From positions 1-64,000 of the forward strand of contig NZ_LFLS01000001.1 of assembly GCF_001189915.1 (NCBI RefSeq): a DNA stretch of 64,000 bases. The letters run 5' to 3'. Position 1 is the first letter of the stretch. Each line of letters begins with the position of its first letter. Position numbers and translations under genes: made by a program. Below are positions 35,147 through 43,906 of this stretch, piece after piece. Source of the stretch: Herbaspirillum autotrophicum (GTDB lineage Bacteria; Pseudomonadota; Gammaproteobacteria; Burkholderiales; Burkholderiaceae_D). The notes under the pieces are model-generated. The model had not been told where the DNA came from, did not search any database, and was given only the letters and a program-made list of their open reading frames with translations.

Positions 35147-36372
35147 TACCCTCCCGAGCGCTCCTGTTTGATCTGCCACTTGCTGCCTTGCTTGTTGAGG
35201 ATCAGCGTCTTGCGGCTGTTGACGGTGAGGCGATTCGAATTATATATCTGACGGAAGCGGACAGTCGCAGTATTGCCCTTGATGCTGACTTGCGGGCTGT
35301 CGACCTTGACGCTGATATGACCCTTTTCCTCGATCCGGGCGCGGCGTTCGTCCGCCCAATCCTTGCGCGACTCGCCCTTGGGTGTCTGGAAGTCGCTGGC
35401 GTAATGACCCAGGTAGTTCTTGACGTCCATGTCGCTCCAGGCTTTGGCCCAGTTGTTGACCACTGCCAGCACGGCAGTCTTGTCCTGCTCGGCTTCGGAC
35501 CTGGATGGCTTGTCGCTGCCCTTGGCCGGTTTTTCAGGTGCTTTGTCGGCAGGCTTTTCGGCCGGTTTCTCCGCCGGCTTCTCGGCGGGCTTTTCAACCG
35601 GCTTGGTTTTTTCCGGCTTCCTGACTGGCTCCGGCGGCGGTGCGACTGGTTCCGGCTTCGGCGCAGGCACCGGGTCCGGTTTGCGTTCCGGGACCGGGGC
35701 AGGTGCCGGCGCGGGTGTCGGTGCCGGTGGTGTCACGATGACGGGTGGCGTGGCCGGTTTGACCGGCGTGGCACTGGCCAGCTTCGGTATGGTGCCGCCG
35801 GTCAGATTGCCGCCCAGTGTTTTCACCAGTGTCAGTTTGGGCGGCGGTACGCTGTTGCCGGCATTGCCGCTATCAATCTGCAACGCCTTGTCATAGGCCT
35901 GGCTGGCCAGCCTGGCGTAGACGTCACCGAGATTTTCGAGCGCCGTGGCGTAAGTCGGATTGGTGCGCATCGCCATGTCCAGCGTGGTGCGCGCCTTGTC
36001 GTACTGACCGTTGGCAGCGTACAGTACTGCCAGATTGTTATACGGCTCCGGCAGATCGGGGAAGTCTTCGGTCAGTTTGCTGAAGATCGCAATTGCTTCG
36101 GCTGACTTGTTCTGTTCTGCTAAGATCAGGCCTTTGGTGAAACGCATCTGGGCATCGCGCGGATGTTTGGCCAGTACGGCGTCGGTTTTGGACAGGGCAG
36201 CGGCATATTGTCCGGAACGCATCAGTTTATTGATGTCGGCAGCTTCGCCGGCGATGGCGGGAGGAATACACAACAGGCCCAACAGGCCGGATAAAATAAC
36301 GGTCTTGCTCAACATGCCACGCAAAACAACGCGGGAGGTGTATTGAGATGCAAGGAGCATGGTTTTCATCAA
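35146..36372 (-). CDS. exported TPR protein with Pro/Lys-rich linker and NTF2/Cds6-like C-terminus
   Basis: The 408-residue protein has a signal peptide (MLSKTVILSGLLGLLCIPPAIAG; an internal ATG at 36315 may be the true start). Three to four TPR units follow (residues about 40-175, e.g. AEAIAIFSKLTEDFPDLPEPYNNLAVLY). A Pro/Ala/Lys linker (about 195-290) ends in tandem EKPA repeats, which could span peptidoglycan. The last 110 residues (NWAKAWSDMDVKNYLGHY ... GSKWQIKQE) match in pattern the C-terminal domain of the L,D-transpeptidase encoded next. The protein probably scaffolds or regulates that enzyme. It heads the operon. Confidence 0.82.
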   Translation of the reverse strand: MMKTMLLASQYTSRVVLRGMLSKTVILSGLLGLLCIPPAIAGEAADINKLMRSGQYAAALSKTDAVLAKHPRDAQMRFTKGLILAEQNKSAEAIAIFSKLTEDFPDLPEPYNNLAVLYAANGQYDKARTTLDMAMRTNPTYATALENLGDVYARLASQAYDKALQIDSGNAGNSVPPPKLTLVKTLGGNLTGGTIPKLASATPVKPATPPVIVTPPAPTPAPAPAPVPERKPDPVPAPKPEPVAPPPEPVRKPEKTKPVEKPAEKPAEKPAEKPADKAPEKPAKGSDKPSRSEAEQDKTAVLAVVNNWAKAWSDMDVKNYLGHYASDFQTPKGESRKDWADERRARIEEKGHISVKVDSPQVSIKGNTATVRFRQIYNSNRLTVNSRKTLILNKQGSKWQIKQERSGG

Positions 36373-36638
36373 TGCTATACTCGGGCGAAAAGACGCATTT
36401 TATCAAAGAAGGACCATAAAAAGGGTTTTGACGATCGTGTTGCATTCATGTCTGCATTCCTGTCGGTGTCGATGTCTGCGTTCATGTTCACGCCCATGTC
36501 GTATACCGTAAAAAAACAAGCAGTATCGCTGCGAGCCTGATCGCTGCTGAAGCATGAGGTTGCATCCCGGAAGCGGGGGCAGATTGTTGACGTAACGCCC
36601 GCAACCGCGCATCGCCGTAAACGCATATTTTCCCATTC

Positions 36639-38057
36639 ATGAGCACTCTGAAAATCTACAACACGCTGGCGCGTGATAAGCAGGTCTTTTCCCCAATTGA
36701 AGCGGGCAAGGTTCGCATGTATGTATGCGGCATGACCGTCTACGACTATTGCCATCTCGGGCACGCCCGCGTGATGGTGGTGTTTGATGTAGTGCAACGC
36801 TGGCTGCGCAGTTCCGGTTATGCCGTCACGTATGTGCGCAACATTACCGACATCGAAGACAAGATCATCCGGCGCGCGCAGGAAAACAATGAAAGCATCG
36901 CGCAGCTGACGCAACGTTTCATCGATGCGATGGATGAAGATGCTGCCGCCCTCGGTGTGCAAAAGCCCGATCTGGAACCGCGCGCGACTGCTTACGTCCC
37001 GCAGATGCTGGACCTGATCAGGAAGCTCGAAAACAATGGCCTGGCGTATCAGGGCACCGATGGCGACGTCAATTACTCGGTGCGCGATTTTCCCGGTTAC
37101 GGCAAATTGTCCGGCAAGTCGCTCGACGATTTGCGCGCCGGCGAACGGGTTGATGTCAGCAGCGGCAAACGCGATCCGCTCGACTTTGTCCTGTGGAAAG
37201 CGGCCAAGGCCAGCGAGCCGGTGGAAGTCAAATGGGATTCGCCATGGGGCCAGGGGCGGCCGGGGTGGCATATCGAATGCTCGGCCATGTCAGGTGACCT
37301 GCTCGGTGAACACTTCGACATTCACGGTGGTGGTCAGGATTTGCAATTCCCGCATCACGAGAATGAAATCGCGCAGTCGGAAGGCGCGCACCGGCATCCT
37401 TTCGTCAACTACTGGATGCACAATGGATTTGTGCGGGTGGATAACGAAAAGATGTCGAAGTCGCTGGGGAATTTCTTCACGATTCGCGATGTGTTGAAAA
37501 AATACGATCCGGAAGTGGTGCGGTTTTTCATTTTGCGGGCGCATTACCGCAGTCCGCTGAATTACTCCGATGCCCATCTGGATGATGCCCGTCTGGCGCT
37601 GGCGCGCTTGTATACCGCGCTCAAGGACGTGCAGCTTGCTAGTGTTGCGGTGCCGGATGTAAATAACGCTTACGGCTTGCGTTTTGCCGAAGCAATGAAC
37701 GATGATTTCAACACGCCGGTGGCGATTGCGGTATTGTTCGAGCTGGCCAATGAAGTCAATCGCAGCAAATCCCCGGAACTGGCAGCACAGTTGCAGGCAC
37801 TGGCCGGCGTGATCGGCCTGTTGCAGCGGCCGCCCGAAGATTTTCTGAAGGGCCGCACAGCCGCGGCTGGCAGTGATGCCGACAGCGCAGCAGAGACCTG
37901 TACGGAAGCAGGAATAGAAGCAAAGATTGCCGCGCGCAGCGCTGCAAAAAAAGCAAGGAATTTTGCCGAAGCGGATGGCATACGAGCTGAACTGGCCGCA
38001 GCCGGAATCGTGCTCGAAGACAAGCCGAATGGGCTAACCGAGTGGCGTAGAGGCTGA
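36639..38057 (+). CDS. cysS: cysteinyl-tRNA synthetase
   Basis: A 472-residue class I synthetase. It has the HIGH equivalent HLGH in [13 protein letters not shown], zinc ligands including C in [19 protein letters not shown] and [10 protein letters not shown], and KMSKS in [14 protein letters not shown] long insertion rich in Ala/Glu (residues about 405-440) precedes the C-terminal [20 protein letters not shown] segment. It charges tRNA-Cys. The alkA-type gene follows after 5 bases, and the order cysS-glycosylase-accA-tilS is typical of Burkholderiales. Confidence 0.96.
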   Translation: MSTLKIYNTLARDKQVFSPIEAGKVRMYVCGMTVYDYCHLGHARVMVVFDVVQRWLRSSGYAVTYVRNITDIEDKIIRRAQENNESIAQLTQRFIDAMDEDAAALGVQKPDLEPRATAYVPQMLDLIRKLENNGLAYQGTDGDVNYSVRDFPGYGKLSGKSLDDLRAGERVDVSSGKRDPLDFVLWKAAKASEPVEVKWDSPWGQGRPGWHIECSAMSGDLLGEHFDIHGGGQDLQFPHHENEIAQSEGAHRHPFVNYWMHNGFVRVDNEKMSKSLGNFFTIRDVLKKYDPEVVRFFILRAHYRSPLNYSDAHLDDARLALARLYTALKDVQLASVAVPDVNNAYGLRFAEAMNDDFNTPVAIAVLFELANEVNRSKSPELAAQLQALAGVIGLLQRPPEDFLKGRTAAAGSDADSAAETCTEAGIEAKIAARSAAKKARNFAEADGIRAELAAAGIVLEDKPNGLTEWRRG

Positions 38058-38062
38058 GGACG

Positions 38063-38716
38063 ATGATAATAAAAAGTATTGCCGAGGAAGATACGGTAGT
38101 GACCGTGCCCGGTTATTGGGAAGAGGCGAAGGCCGAGCTGATGAAGCGCGACCGCATCATGCGCAAGCTGATTCCGCAGTTTGGCGATTTGCAACTGACG
38201 GGCCGGGGTGATGCGTTCACCACGCTGGCGCGTTCGATCATCGGCCAGCAGATTTCTTCCAAGTCGGCGCAGGTCATGTGGCAACGTTTCCTGGAAGCAT
38301 GCCCCAAATGCACGCCGCTGCAGGTGATCAAGGCCGGCAATGAAAGTCTGGCGGCCTGCGGGTTGTCCAAGCGCAAGTCGGAGTACATCCTCGACCTGGC
38401 CAATCATTTCAAGGCAAAAACCGTCCATCCTGACAAATGGACCGAGATGGCCGACGAAGACGTGATTGCCGAAATGCTGCAAATTCGCGGCATCGGACGC
38501 TGGACAGCCGAGATGTTTTTGATATTTAATCTGCTGCGCCCGAATATTCTGCCGCTCGACGACCCCGGGTTGCTCAAGGGCATCAGTGACAGTTATTTCT
38601 CCGGAGAACCGGTCTCGCGCAGCGATGCCCGCGAAGTTTCTGCCAACTGGGAGCCGTGGCGCACGGTTGCCACCTGGTACATGTGGCGCAGCCTGGACGC
38701 CGAAACGGTCAATTAA
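38063..38716 (+). CDS. DNA-3-methyladenine glycosylase II (AlkA-like, HhH-GPD)
   Basis: A 217-residue HhH-GPD glycosylase that removes alkylated purines. It has ARSIIGQQISSKSAQVMWQRF at the start of the fold, the helix-hairpin-helix LQIRGIGRWTAEMFLIF and the catalytic Asp region ILPLDDPGLLKGI. The AlkA N-terminal domain and an iron-sulfur cluster are missing, as in compact AlkA/MagIII-like members. It follows cysS in one operon. Confidence 0.9.
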   Translation: MIIKSIAEEDTVVTVPGYWEEAKAELMKRDRIMRKLIPQFGDLQLTGRGDAFTTLARSIIGQQISSKSAQVMWQRFLEACPKCTPLQVIKAGNESLAACGLSKRKSEYILDLANHFKAKTVHPDKWTEMADEDVIAEMLQIRGIGRWTAEMFLIFNLLRPNILPLDDPGLLKGISDSYFSGEPVSRSDAREVSANWEPWRTVATWYMWRSLDAETVN

Positions 38717-38806
38717 TTTACACCCCGGGCACTTGCCGACATGCAGTCGGATGCGGCGCGGCTGCTATACTGCCGAATGGCTGGTGCTTTTGTAAAAAGG
38801 AACACG

Positions 38807-39787
38807 ATGAGTAAATCGACAACGACATTTCTGGGCTTTGAACAAGCCATTGCCGAGCTGGATGCAAAAATCGAAGAATTGCGATTTGTGCAAGATGACT
38901 CGGCAGTCGACATCTCGGAAGAGATCGAGCGGCTGGTCAAGAAAAGTCAGCAACTGACCAAAGATATCTATGCCAAGCTGACGCCATGGCAAGTGTCGCA
39001 GATTGCACGTCATCCGCAACGTCCTTATACGATGGACTACGTCAACGAAATCTTTACCGATTTCCACGAATTGCACGGTGACCGCAGTTACGCCGATGAC
39101 CTTTCTATCGTCGGTGGTCTGGCCCGTTTCAACGGTCAGGCTTGCATGGTGATCGGTCATCAAAAGGGGCGCGACACCAAGGAACGCGCCTTGCGCAATT
39201 TCGGCATGCCGAAACCGGAAGGCTATCGCAAGGCGATGCGCCTGATGAAGGTGGCCGAGAAATTCAATTTGCCGATCTTTACCTTTGTTGATACCCCGGG
39301 TGCATTCCCCGGCATCGACGCCGAAGAGCGCGGACAATCGGAAGCCATCGGTCACAACCTGTATGTCATGGCCGAACTGAAAGTGCCGCTGATCGCGACC
39401 ATCATCGGCGAAGGCGGCTCCGGCGGCGCGCTGGCGATTGCCGTCGGCGACTCGGTACTGATGCTGCAATATGCAACGTATTCGGTGATTTCGCCCGAAG
39501 GTTGCGCATCGATTCTGTGGAAGACTGCCGATCGCGCTTCCGATGCGGCTGAAGCGCTGGGTCTGACGGCACATCGTCTGAAGGCCATGGGCCTGATCGA
39601 CAAGATCGTCAATGAACCACTGGGCGGCGCCCATCGTGATCCGAAGCAAATGGCATCGATGCTTAAGCGTGCACTGGCCGATACGCTGCGTCAGTTCCAG
39701 GGCGTCAAGACCAAGGACCTGATGGCGGCACGCCATGAAAAACTCATGAGCTATGGCAAGTTCAAGGAACTCAATTCTTCTGAATGA
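38807..39787 (+). CDS. accA: acetyl-CoA carboxylase carboxyltransferase subunit alpha
   Basis: The 326-residue alpha subunit carries out, with AccD, the transfer of CO2 from carboxybiotin to acetyl-CoA, the first step of fatty acid synthesis. Signatures are [56 protein letters not shown] and the oxyanion glycine run [16 protein letters not shown] chose the ATG at 38807 with AAAGGA before it; the upstream in-frame extension is not conserved-looking. The stop overlaps tilS by 4 bases. Confidence 0.96.
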   Translation: MSKSTTTFLGFEQAIAELDAKIEELRFVQDDSAVDISEEIERLVKKSQQLTKDIYAKLTPWQVSQIARHPQRPYTMDYVNEIFTDFHELHGDRSYADDLSIVGGLARFNGQACMVIGHQKGRDTKERALRNFGMPKPEGYRKAMRLMKVAEKFNLPIFTFVDTPGAFPGIDAEERGQSEAIGHNLYVMAELKVPLIATIIGEGGSGGALAIAVGDSVLMLQYATYSVISPEGCASILWKTADRASDAAEALGLTAHRLKAMGLIDKIVNEPLGGAHRDPKQMASMLKRALADTLRQFQGVKTKDLMAARHEKLMSYGKFKELNSSE

Positions 39788-41211
39788 GCAATCTCACTGG
39801 CGCCGGTTCGCCGGCCCGGCATAGCGTGCATCAGCTCGACGAATTATTTGTACAGGCAATGACGCGCTTGCAAGGCGCTGCATTGCCTGTTGTCGTTGCG
39901 GCCGATGTGACACCGGCATCGATGGCGGTCGCCTACAGCGGCGGCCTCGATTCTTCGGTGCTGCTGCATCTGGCGCATGCCTGGGCGCAACGCCACGGCA
40001 TCACGCTGCATGCCTTTCACGTACACCATGGATTGAGTCCGAATGCCGATGCCTGGTTGGCCCATTGCCGTCAGGTCAGCAGCGCATTGGCTGTCTCTTT
40101 CGATGTCCGGCATATCGATCTGAACGCGCGTGACAATGTTGAAGAAGCGGCGCGCATCGGTCGTTATGCAGCACTCGGCGAGATGTGTCGCCAGCATGGT
40201 GCGACCACGCTGCTGACTGCGCACCATCAGGACGATCAGGCCGAAACCGTGTTGCTGCAATTGTTGCGCGGCTCCGGGGTGGCCGGTATGTCAGGCATGG
40301 ATCAGGCCAATACTGCACCCGCTCTGCTCGGCGATCCGACGCTGGTGATTGCCCGGCCCTTGCTGGCCGCTTCCCGTGAAGAACTGGAAGCCTGCATCGC
40401 CGAACGTCAGATTGCCCATATCGAAGACGAATCCAATCACGATCCGCGTTATGCGCGCAACGCCTTGCGACTGCAAGTGATGCCGGTATTGGCGCAATGT
40501 TTTCCCGGTTATCAGGAACGCTTTTCGCGTGCCGCCCGCCATGCGCAATCGGCGCAACGCTTGTTGATCACACTGGCGCAACAAGATCTGGCGGCGTGTC
40601 TGCAAGGCGAGTATCTGAGCTTGCCGGTATTGCGGCAACTGGATCCGGACCGGATTGATAATTTGTTGCGCTACTGGTTTGGCACGCGCCACTTGCGGAT
40701 GCCATCAGCGGCGTGGTTGCTGGAATTGCGTACGCAATTGCTGGAAGCGAAAGAAGACGCGCAATTGTGCGTGACCCATCCGGCCTGTCATATCCGGCGG
40801 TATCGTGAACGCGTATTTCTGACGCCCAGAAGGGCGCCGCCCGATGACGATCTGGGACCGCAGCCATTTGTCTGGGACGGCGCTGCCAGCATGCACTTTC
40901 CGGCATTCGGCGGCACCCTGTATGTGGAGCCGGCCAGCACCGGCGTCAGCCGTGAGTGGTTGCGTCAGCAAATCCTGACTATCGTGCCGCGCAGCGGCGG
41001 CGAAAAATTGCGGCTGGCGGTCAATCGTCCTGCCAAGAGTTTGAAATATCATTTTCAGGCAGGCGATGTCCCGGCCTGGGAGCGTCCTTATTTGCCTATC
41101 GTGTTCGTCGGTGAACAGCTACTGTATGCCGCCGGCATCGGCATGGATTGCCATGCCAGTGACAGTGGCGAGGGGCGTGTCATATTGCGCTGGCAAGCCG
41201 ATCTGCAATAG
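39784..41211 (+). CDS. tilS: tRNA(Ile)-lysidine synthase
   Basis: A 475-residue N-type ATP pyrophosphatase. The PP-loop is [19 protein letters not shown], followed by [32 protein letters not shown] and [12 protein letters not shown]-terminal TilS domain follows ([27 protein letters not shown]). It converts C34 of tRNA-Ile(CAU) to lysidine so that it reads AUA. It is coupled to accA by a 4-base overlap (ATGA) and ends the operon. Confidence 0.95.
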   Translation: MSNLTGAGSPARHSVHQLDELFVQAMTRLQGAALPVVVAADVTPASMAVAYSGGLDSSVLLHLAHAWAQRHGITLHAFHVHHGLSPNADAWLAHCRQVSSALAVSFDVRHIDLNARDNVEEAARIGRYAALGEMCRQHGATTLLTAHHQDDQAETVLLQLLRGSGVAGMSGMDQANTAPALLGDPTLVIARPLLAASREELEACIAERQIAHIEDESNHDPRYARNALRLQVMPVLAQCFPGYQERFSRAARHAQSAQRLLITLAQQDLAACLQGEYLSLPVLRQLDPDRIDNLLRYWFGTRHLRMPSAAWLLELRTQLLEAKEDAQLCVTHPACHIRRYRERVFLTPRRAPPDDDLGPQPFVWDGAASMHFPAFGGTLYVEPASTGVSREWLRQQILTIVPRSGGEKLRLAVNRPAKSLKYHFQAGDVPAWERPYLPIVFVGEQLLYAAGIGMDCHASDSGEGRVILRWQADLQ

Positions 41212-41242
41212 CGCTGTCACTGTTTTCATTTTCGTTGCACGC

Positions 41243-41284
41243 AAAAAAACTGCCGCTCAGATTATCTGTGCGGCAGTTTTTTTT
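41243..41284. terminator. bidirectional terminator between tilS and the Asr-like array
   Basis: A7 + CTGCCGC (41243-41256) pairs with GCGGCAG + T7 (41270-41283), with CAG/CTG pairing inside the loop. The flanking A- and T-runs let it stop both convergent transcripts. Confidence 0.93.
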
Positions 41285-41310
41285 GATCGCGCTCAGTGCT
41301 GGCTGGTGTA

Positions 41311-41565
41311 TTACTTGGCTGCTGGTGCTGGTGTTGCGGCAGGTGCTGCCGGTTTTGCTTCGGCAGTCTTGTCAGCCTTTTTCACGGTGCTGTGCTTGGC
41401 GGTCTTGTGCTTGGCAGCGTGTTTGGTGCCGGTCTTGGCTGCATCAGCCTTGGCCGCGGCAGGTGCCGGCGTTGCTGCGGGTGCAGCGGCAGTGCCGGTT
41501 TGGGCGAACACTGGCAGCGCCAAAGCGGACAACAAAGCGATTGCGACGACGGATTTCGAGTTCAT
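41311..41565 (-). CDS. secreted Ala/Pro/Lys/His-rich small protein, Asr-like paralogue 1
   Basis: The 84-residue product has a clean signal peptide (MNSKSVVAIALLSALALPVFA, cleavage before QTG). The mature 63 residues are almost only Ala, Pro, Lys, Thr and His, with the repeats TKHAAKHKTAKHSTVKKADK. Composition and layout match E. coli Asr, a periplasmic basic protein induced by acid, and less well histone H1-like tails, which would lack a signal peptide. It is the last of three tandem copies; the first 50 residues are almost identical to copy 2. AAAGGAA precedes the start. Confidence 0.72.
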   Translation of the reverse strand: MNSKSVVAIALLSALALPVFAQTGTAAAPAATPAPAAAKADAAKTGTKHAAKHKTAKHSTVKKADKTAEAKPAAPAATPAPAAK

Positions 41566-41608
41566 GGTAATTCCTTTAAAGAGTGGGGCACCGTGATGGT
41601 GTTTTGCC

Positions 41609-41629
41609 GCAGGCTTGATTCAAGCCTGC
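41609..41629. repeat. 9-bp hairpin between Asr-like genes 1 and 2
   Basis: GCAGGCTTG and CAAGCCTGC form a perfect stem with a 3-base loop. No T-run follows on the minus strand, so it may stabilise the 3' end of an upstream transcript or mark a processing point. Confidence 0.5.
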
Positions 41630-41648
41630 TGGCGTATGACGGAACGGA

Positions 41649-41903
41649 TTACTTGCTTGCTGCTGGTGTTGCGGCCGGGGTGGCAGCTGGTTTTTCTGCA
41701 GCGGCCTTGTCCGTCTTTTTCATGGCGCTTTGCTTGAGTGTCTTGTGCTTGGCGGCATGCTTGGTGTCGGTCTTGGCAGCGTCAGCCTTGGCAGCGGCCG
41801 GCGCCGGAGTTGCCGCAGGTGCGGCAGCAGCACCGGTTTGAGCGAATACTGGCAGAGCCAACGCGGACAACAGAGCGATTGCGACGACGGATTTCGAGTT
41901 CAT
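41649..41903 (-). CDS. secreted Ala/Pro/Lys/His-rich small protein, Asr-like paralogue 2
   Basis: An 84-residue paralogue with the same signal peptide as copy 1, and a mature part with TKHAAKHKTLKQSAMKKTDKAAAEKPAAT. I chose the ATG at 41903, which has AAAGGAA 9 bases ahead, instead of the upstream in-frame codon. The bases around the start are nearly identical to those of copy 1, which points to a recent tandem duplication. Basic, metal- or proton-buffering character is inferred from composition only. Confidence 0.72.
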   Translation of the reverse strand: MNSKSVVAIALLSALALPVFAQTGAAAAPAATPAPAAAKADAAKTDTKHAAKHKTLKQSAMKKTDKAAAEKPAATPAATPAASK

Positions 41904-41942
41904 GGTATTTCCTTTGCAAGGTTGATTCATTCTACTGCTGTG

Positions 41943-41969
41943 GCGACGCCGGCTTCAATGCGGCGTCGC
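41943..41969. repeat. 9-bp hairpin between Asr-like genes 2 and 3
   Basis: GCGACGCCG and CGGCGTCGC form a perfect stem with a 9-base loop, in the same relative place as the hairpin between copies 1 and 2 although the bases differ. Confidence 0.5.
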
Positions 41970-41992
41970 GCGATCTGGTGTGGCTGCGCTGC

Positions 41993-42265
41993 TTACTTGG
42001 CTGCTGGTGCCGGTGTTATGGCAGGGGTAGTGGCAGCAGGTTTTTCTGCGGCCGACTTGCCAGCTTTTTTCGCAGTGCCGTGCTTGGCAGTCTTGTGCTT
42101 GGCAACGTGTTTGGTGGCGGGCTTGGCGGCATCGCTCTTGGCTGCGGCGGGTGCTGCTGCAGGTGTTGCCGGAGCAGTCGAAGCTGCAGGAGTGCCGGTT
42201 TGGGCGAATACTGGCAGGGCCAAAGCGGACAACAGAGCGAGTGCAACGATCGATTTCGATTTCAT
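41993..42265 (-). CDS. secreted Ala/Pro/Lys/His-rich small protein, Asr-like paralogue 3
   Basis: A 90-residue paralogue, the first of the array in transcription order. The signal peptide is MKSKSIVALALLSALALPVFA. The mature part has KPATKHVAKHKTAKHGTAKKAGKSAAEKPAAT. It is more diverged from copies 1 and 2 than these are from each other. TAAGGAAAC precedes the ATG. A shared promoter upstream and separate starts after each hairpin are both possible. Confidence 0.72.
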   Translation of the reverse strand: MKSKSIVALALLSALALPVFAQTGTPAASTAPATPAAAPAAAKSDAAKPATKHVAKHKTAKHGTAKKAGKSAAEKPAATTPAITPAPAAK

Positions 42266-42610
42266 GATGTTTCCTTAAAAGAGATGTTCACCTTGGCGGT
42301 GTGTCTCGGCGCTGGCTTGAGTGCTGCGCCTTACTACCATTAACGACGCTGCCGGCAATGCGACGACACGGAAGTGTTTCAAAACCTGACAGAGTTGTAA
42401 GCAAATATATTCGGCGCGGAAACATGTCAACGCGCACCATGCGCGAGGGTGACCGATGCGATCAGCAAGCACCTGATCCATGCATGGCATCGCGCAGGTT
42501 CAAGCTGCGGATACTGATCTGTAAAGCGGTCGCCGGTGACGCACAGCATCGGTGTGCGATTAAATTTATAATGCTGCTTTCCTGTTTACCAAATACGCAG
42601 AAAGTGGTTC
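42266..42610. other. 345-base divergent intergenic region
   Basis: It separates the Asr-like array (minus) from the RhtB gene (plus). I see no gene. It should hold promoters for both sides; A+T-rich boxes occur near 42400-42420 and 42560-42575, but I cannot assign them with confidence. Confidence 0.4.
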
Positions 42611-43246
42611 ATGGCATTTGAAACCTGGTTGGCTTTTTTTCTTGCAGCATGTCTGATTGCGATTTCTCCCGGTTCGGGCGCAGTACTGTCGATGAGTCAC
42701 GGACTCAGTTACGGCGTGCGGCGCACCAGTGCCACGATTCTCGGACTGGAAATTGCACTGGTGGTGATTCTGGTGATTGCCGGCGCCGGCGTCGGCTCAC
42801 TGCTGGTGGCGTCGGAAGCGGCATTCAACACCATCAAGGTATTGGGCGCGGGCTATCTGATTTATCTCGGTTGGTCGCAGTGGCGGGCGCCGGTGCACAT
42901 TGATGCGCAGCGCAGTACCGCACTGGTGGCGCAAACCTCGTGGTGGCGTCGTTGCATGACCGGCTTTCTGACCAATGCCACCAATCCCAAAGGCATTGTG
43001 TTCATGGTCGCGGTGCTGCCGCAGTTCATCAATCATGAGCAGCCGCTGTGGCTGCAACTGTTGCTGATGGCGATCACCATGGTGGTGGTCGATCTGGTGG
43101 TGATGCATGGCTATGCCTTTGCTGCCAGCCGCATGCAGCGTTTTTTCCGCGATGCGCGTGCCGTGAAGATGCAGAACCGGTTTTTCGGCGGCGTCCTGAT
43201 GCTGGTCGGTGCCGGTCTGTTCTTTTTCAAGCGCAGCCAGCCGTGA
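42611..43246 (+). CDS. LysE/RhtB family amino-acid exporter
   Basis: A 211-residue protein with six membrane helices. The N-terminal signature ACLIAISPGSGAVLSMSHGLSYGVRR is diagnostic of LysE/RhtB, and the internal TGFLTNATNPKGIVFMVAVLPQFI is the second conserved block. Members export homoserine, threonine, leucine or similar amino acids. It precedes a GNAT and a MocR gene on the same strand but a hairpin separates them. The substrate is unknown. Confidence 0.9.
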   Translation: MAFETWLAFFLAACLIAISPGSGAVLSMSHGLSYGVRRTSATILGLEIALVVILVIAGAGVGSLLVASEAAFNTIKVLGAGYLIYLGWSQWRAPVHIDAQRSTALVAQTSWWRRCMTGFLTNATNPKGIVFMVAVLPQFINHEQPLWLQLLLMAITMVVVDLVVMHGYAFAASRMQRFFRDARAVKMQNRFFGGVLMLVGAGLFFFKRSQP

Positions 43247-43348
43247 CCGAACCCGATTGACCGGTTGCGGCGGACGATCCGATGCAAGTGGCCTGCCGGC
43301 CCGGCATCAATTGGTTGGTTCTGCATCACCCTGGCGATCTACCATGGC

Positions 43349-43381
43349 ATGGATTTGAGAATGAAGAATTCTCAAATCCAT
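43349..43381 (+). terminator. 14-bp inverted repeat with T-rich tail before the GNAT gene
   Basis: ATGGATTTGAGAAT (43349-43362) and ATTCTCAAATCCAT (43368-43381) pair perfectly around a 5-base loop and are followed by TTTAACTTTT. It may terminate the RhtB transcript. Because it ends only 23 bases before the GNAT start, it may also be an operator or a leader hairpin for that gene. Confidence 0.6.
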
Positions 43382-43404
43382 TTTAACTTTTGGAAGAGAA
43401 ACAG

Positions 43405-43863
43405 ATGAACGCTGATCAACGCGCTGTGGCCGTGCGGGCCATTGAGGAAAATGATTATGAACAATGGTTGCAGCTGTGGCTGGCTTATCAGGATTTTTAT
43501 CAGGTCACACTGAGCGAACAGATTACGCACGCAAGCTTCAAGCGTTTTCTGGATCCGGATGAACCGGTATTTTCTGCGGTTGCGGTGCAAGATGGCCAAT
43601 TGTCCGGTTTGGTAAATTCGGTTATTCATCGCTCGACATGGTCGATAGCGGATAGTTGTTATCTGGAAGATTTGTATGTGGCTCCGGACATCCGTGGCGC
43701 CGGCACAGGAAGAGCGCTGATTGCATGGGTGCGGGAATTTGCCCGGCAACGTCAGTGCGCGCGACTGTACTGGCACACCCATGCGACCAATCAACGGGCC
43801 CAGGCACTCTACGACCGGGTTGCCCAGCGTTCGGGTTTTATCGAATATCGCATGGATTTGTAA
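43405..43863 (+). CDS. GNAT family N-acetyltransferase
   Basis: The product of about 152 residues has the GNAT core: VRAIEENDYEQWLQLWLAYQDFYQ, then YLEDLYVAPDIRGAGTGRALIAWVREFARQ with the acetyl-CoA loop RGAGTGRA, and LYWHTHATNQRAQALYDRV. I chose the ATG at 43405 after GGAAGAG rather than the TTG at 43390. It is followed 43 bases later by a MocR regulator that may control it. The acceptor substrate is unknown. Confidence 0.87.
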   Translation: MNADQRAVAVRAIEENDYEQWLQLWLAYQDFYQVTLSEQITHASFKRFLDPDEPVFSAVAVQDGQLSGLVNSVIHRSTWSIADSCYLEDLYVAPDIRGAGTGRALIAWVREFARQRQCARLYWHTHATNQRAQALYDRVAQRSGFIEYRMDL

Positions 43864-43906
43864 TGCACCTGAGCCGGATGAATCGCGGGCGTGCAAGTGC
43901 CATGAC

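Noticed and set aside
41311..41565. Histone H1-like DNA-binding protein
   Set aside because: The Ala/Lys/Pro composition fits, but a clear cleavable signal peptide places the product outside the cytoplasm.
41296..42343. Long plus-strand frames opposite the Asr-like genes
   Set aside because: They arise from low-complexity Ala/Lys codons read antisense and give Cys/Leu/Gly-rich nonsense. The minus-strand frames have signal peptides and ribosome-binding sites.
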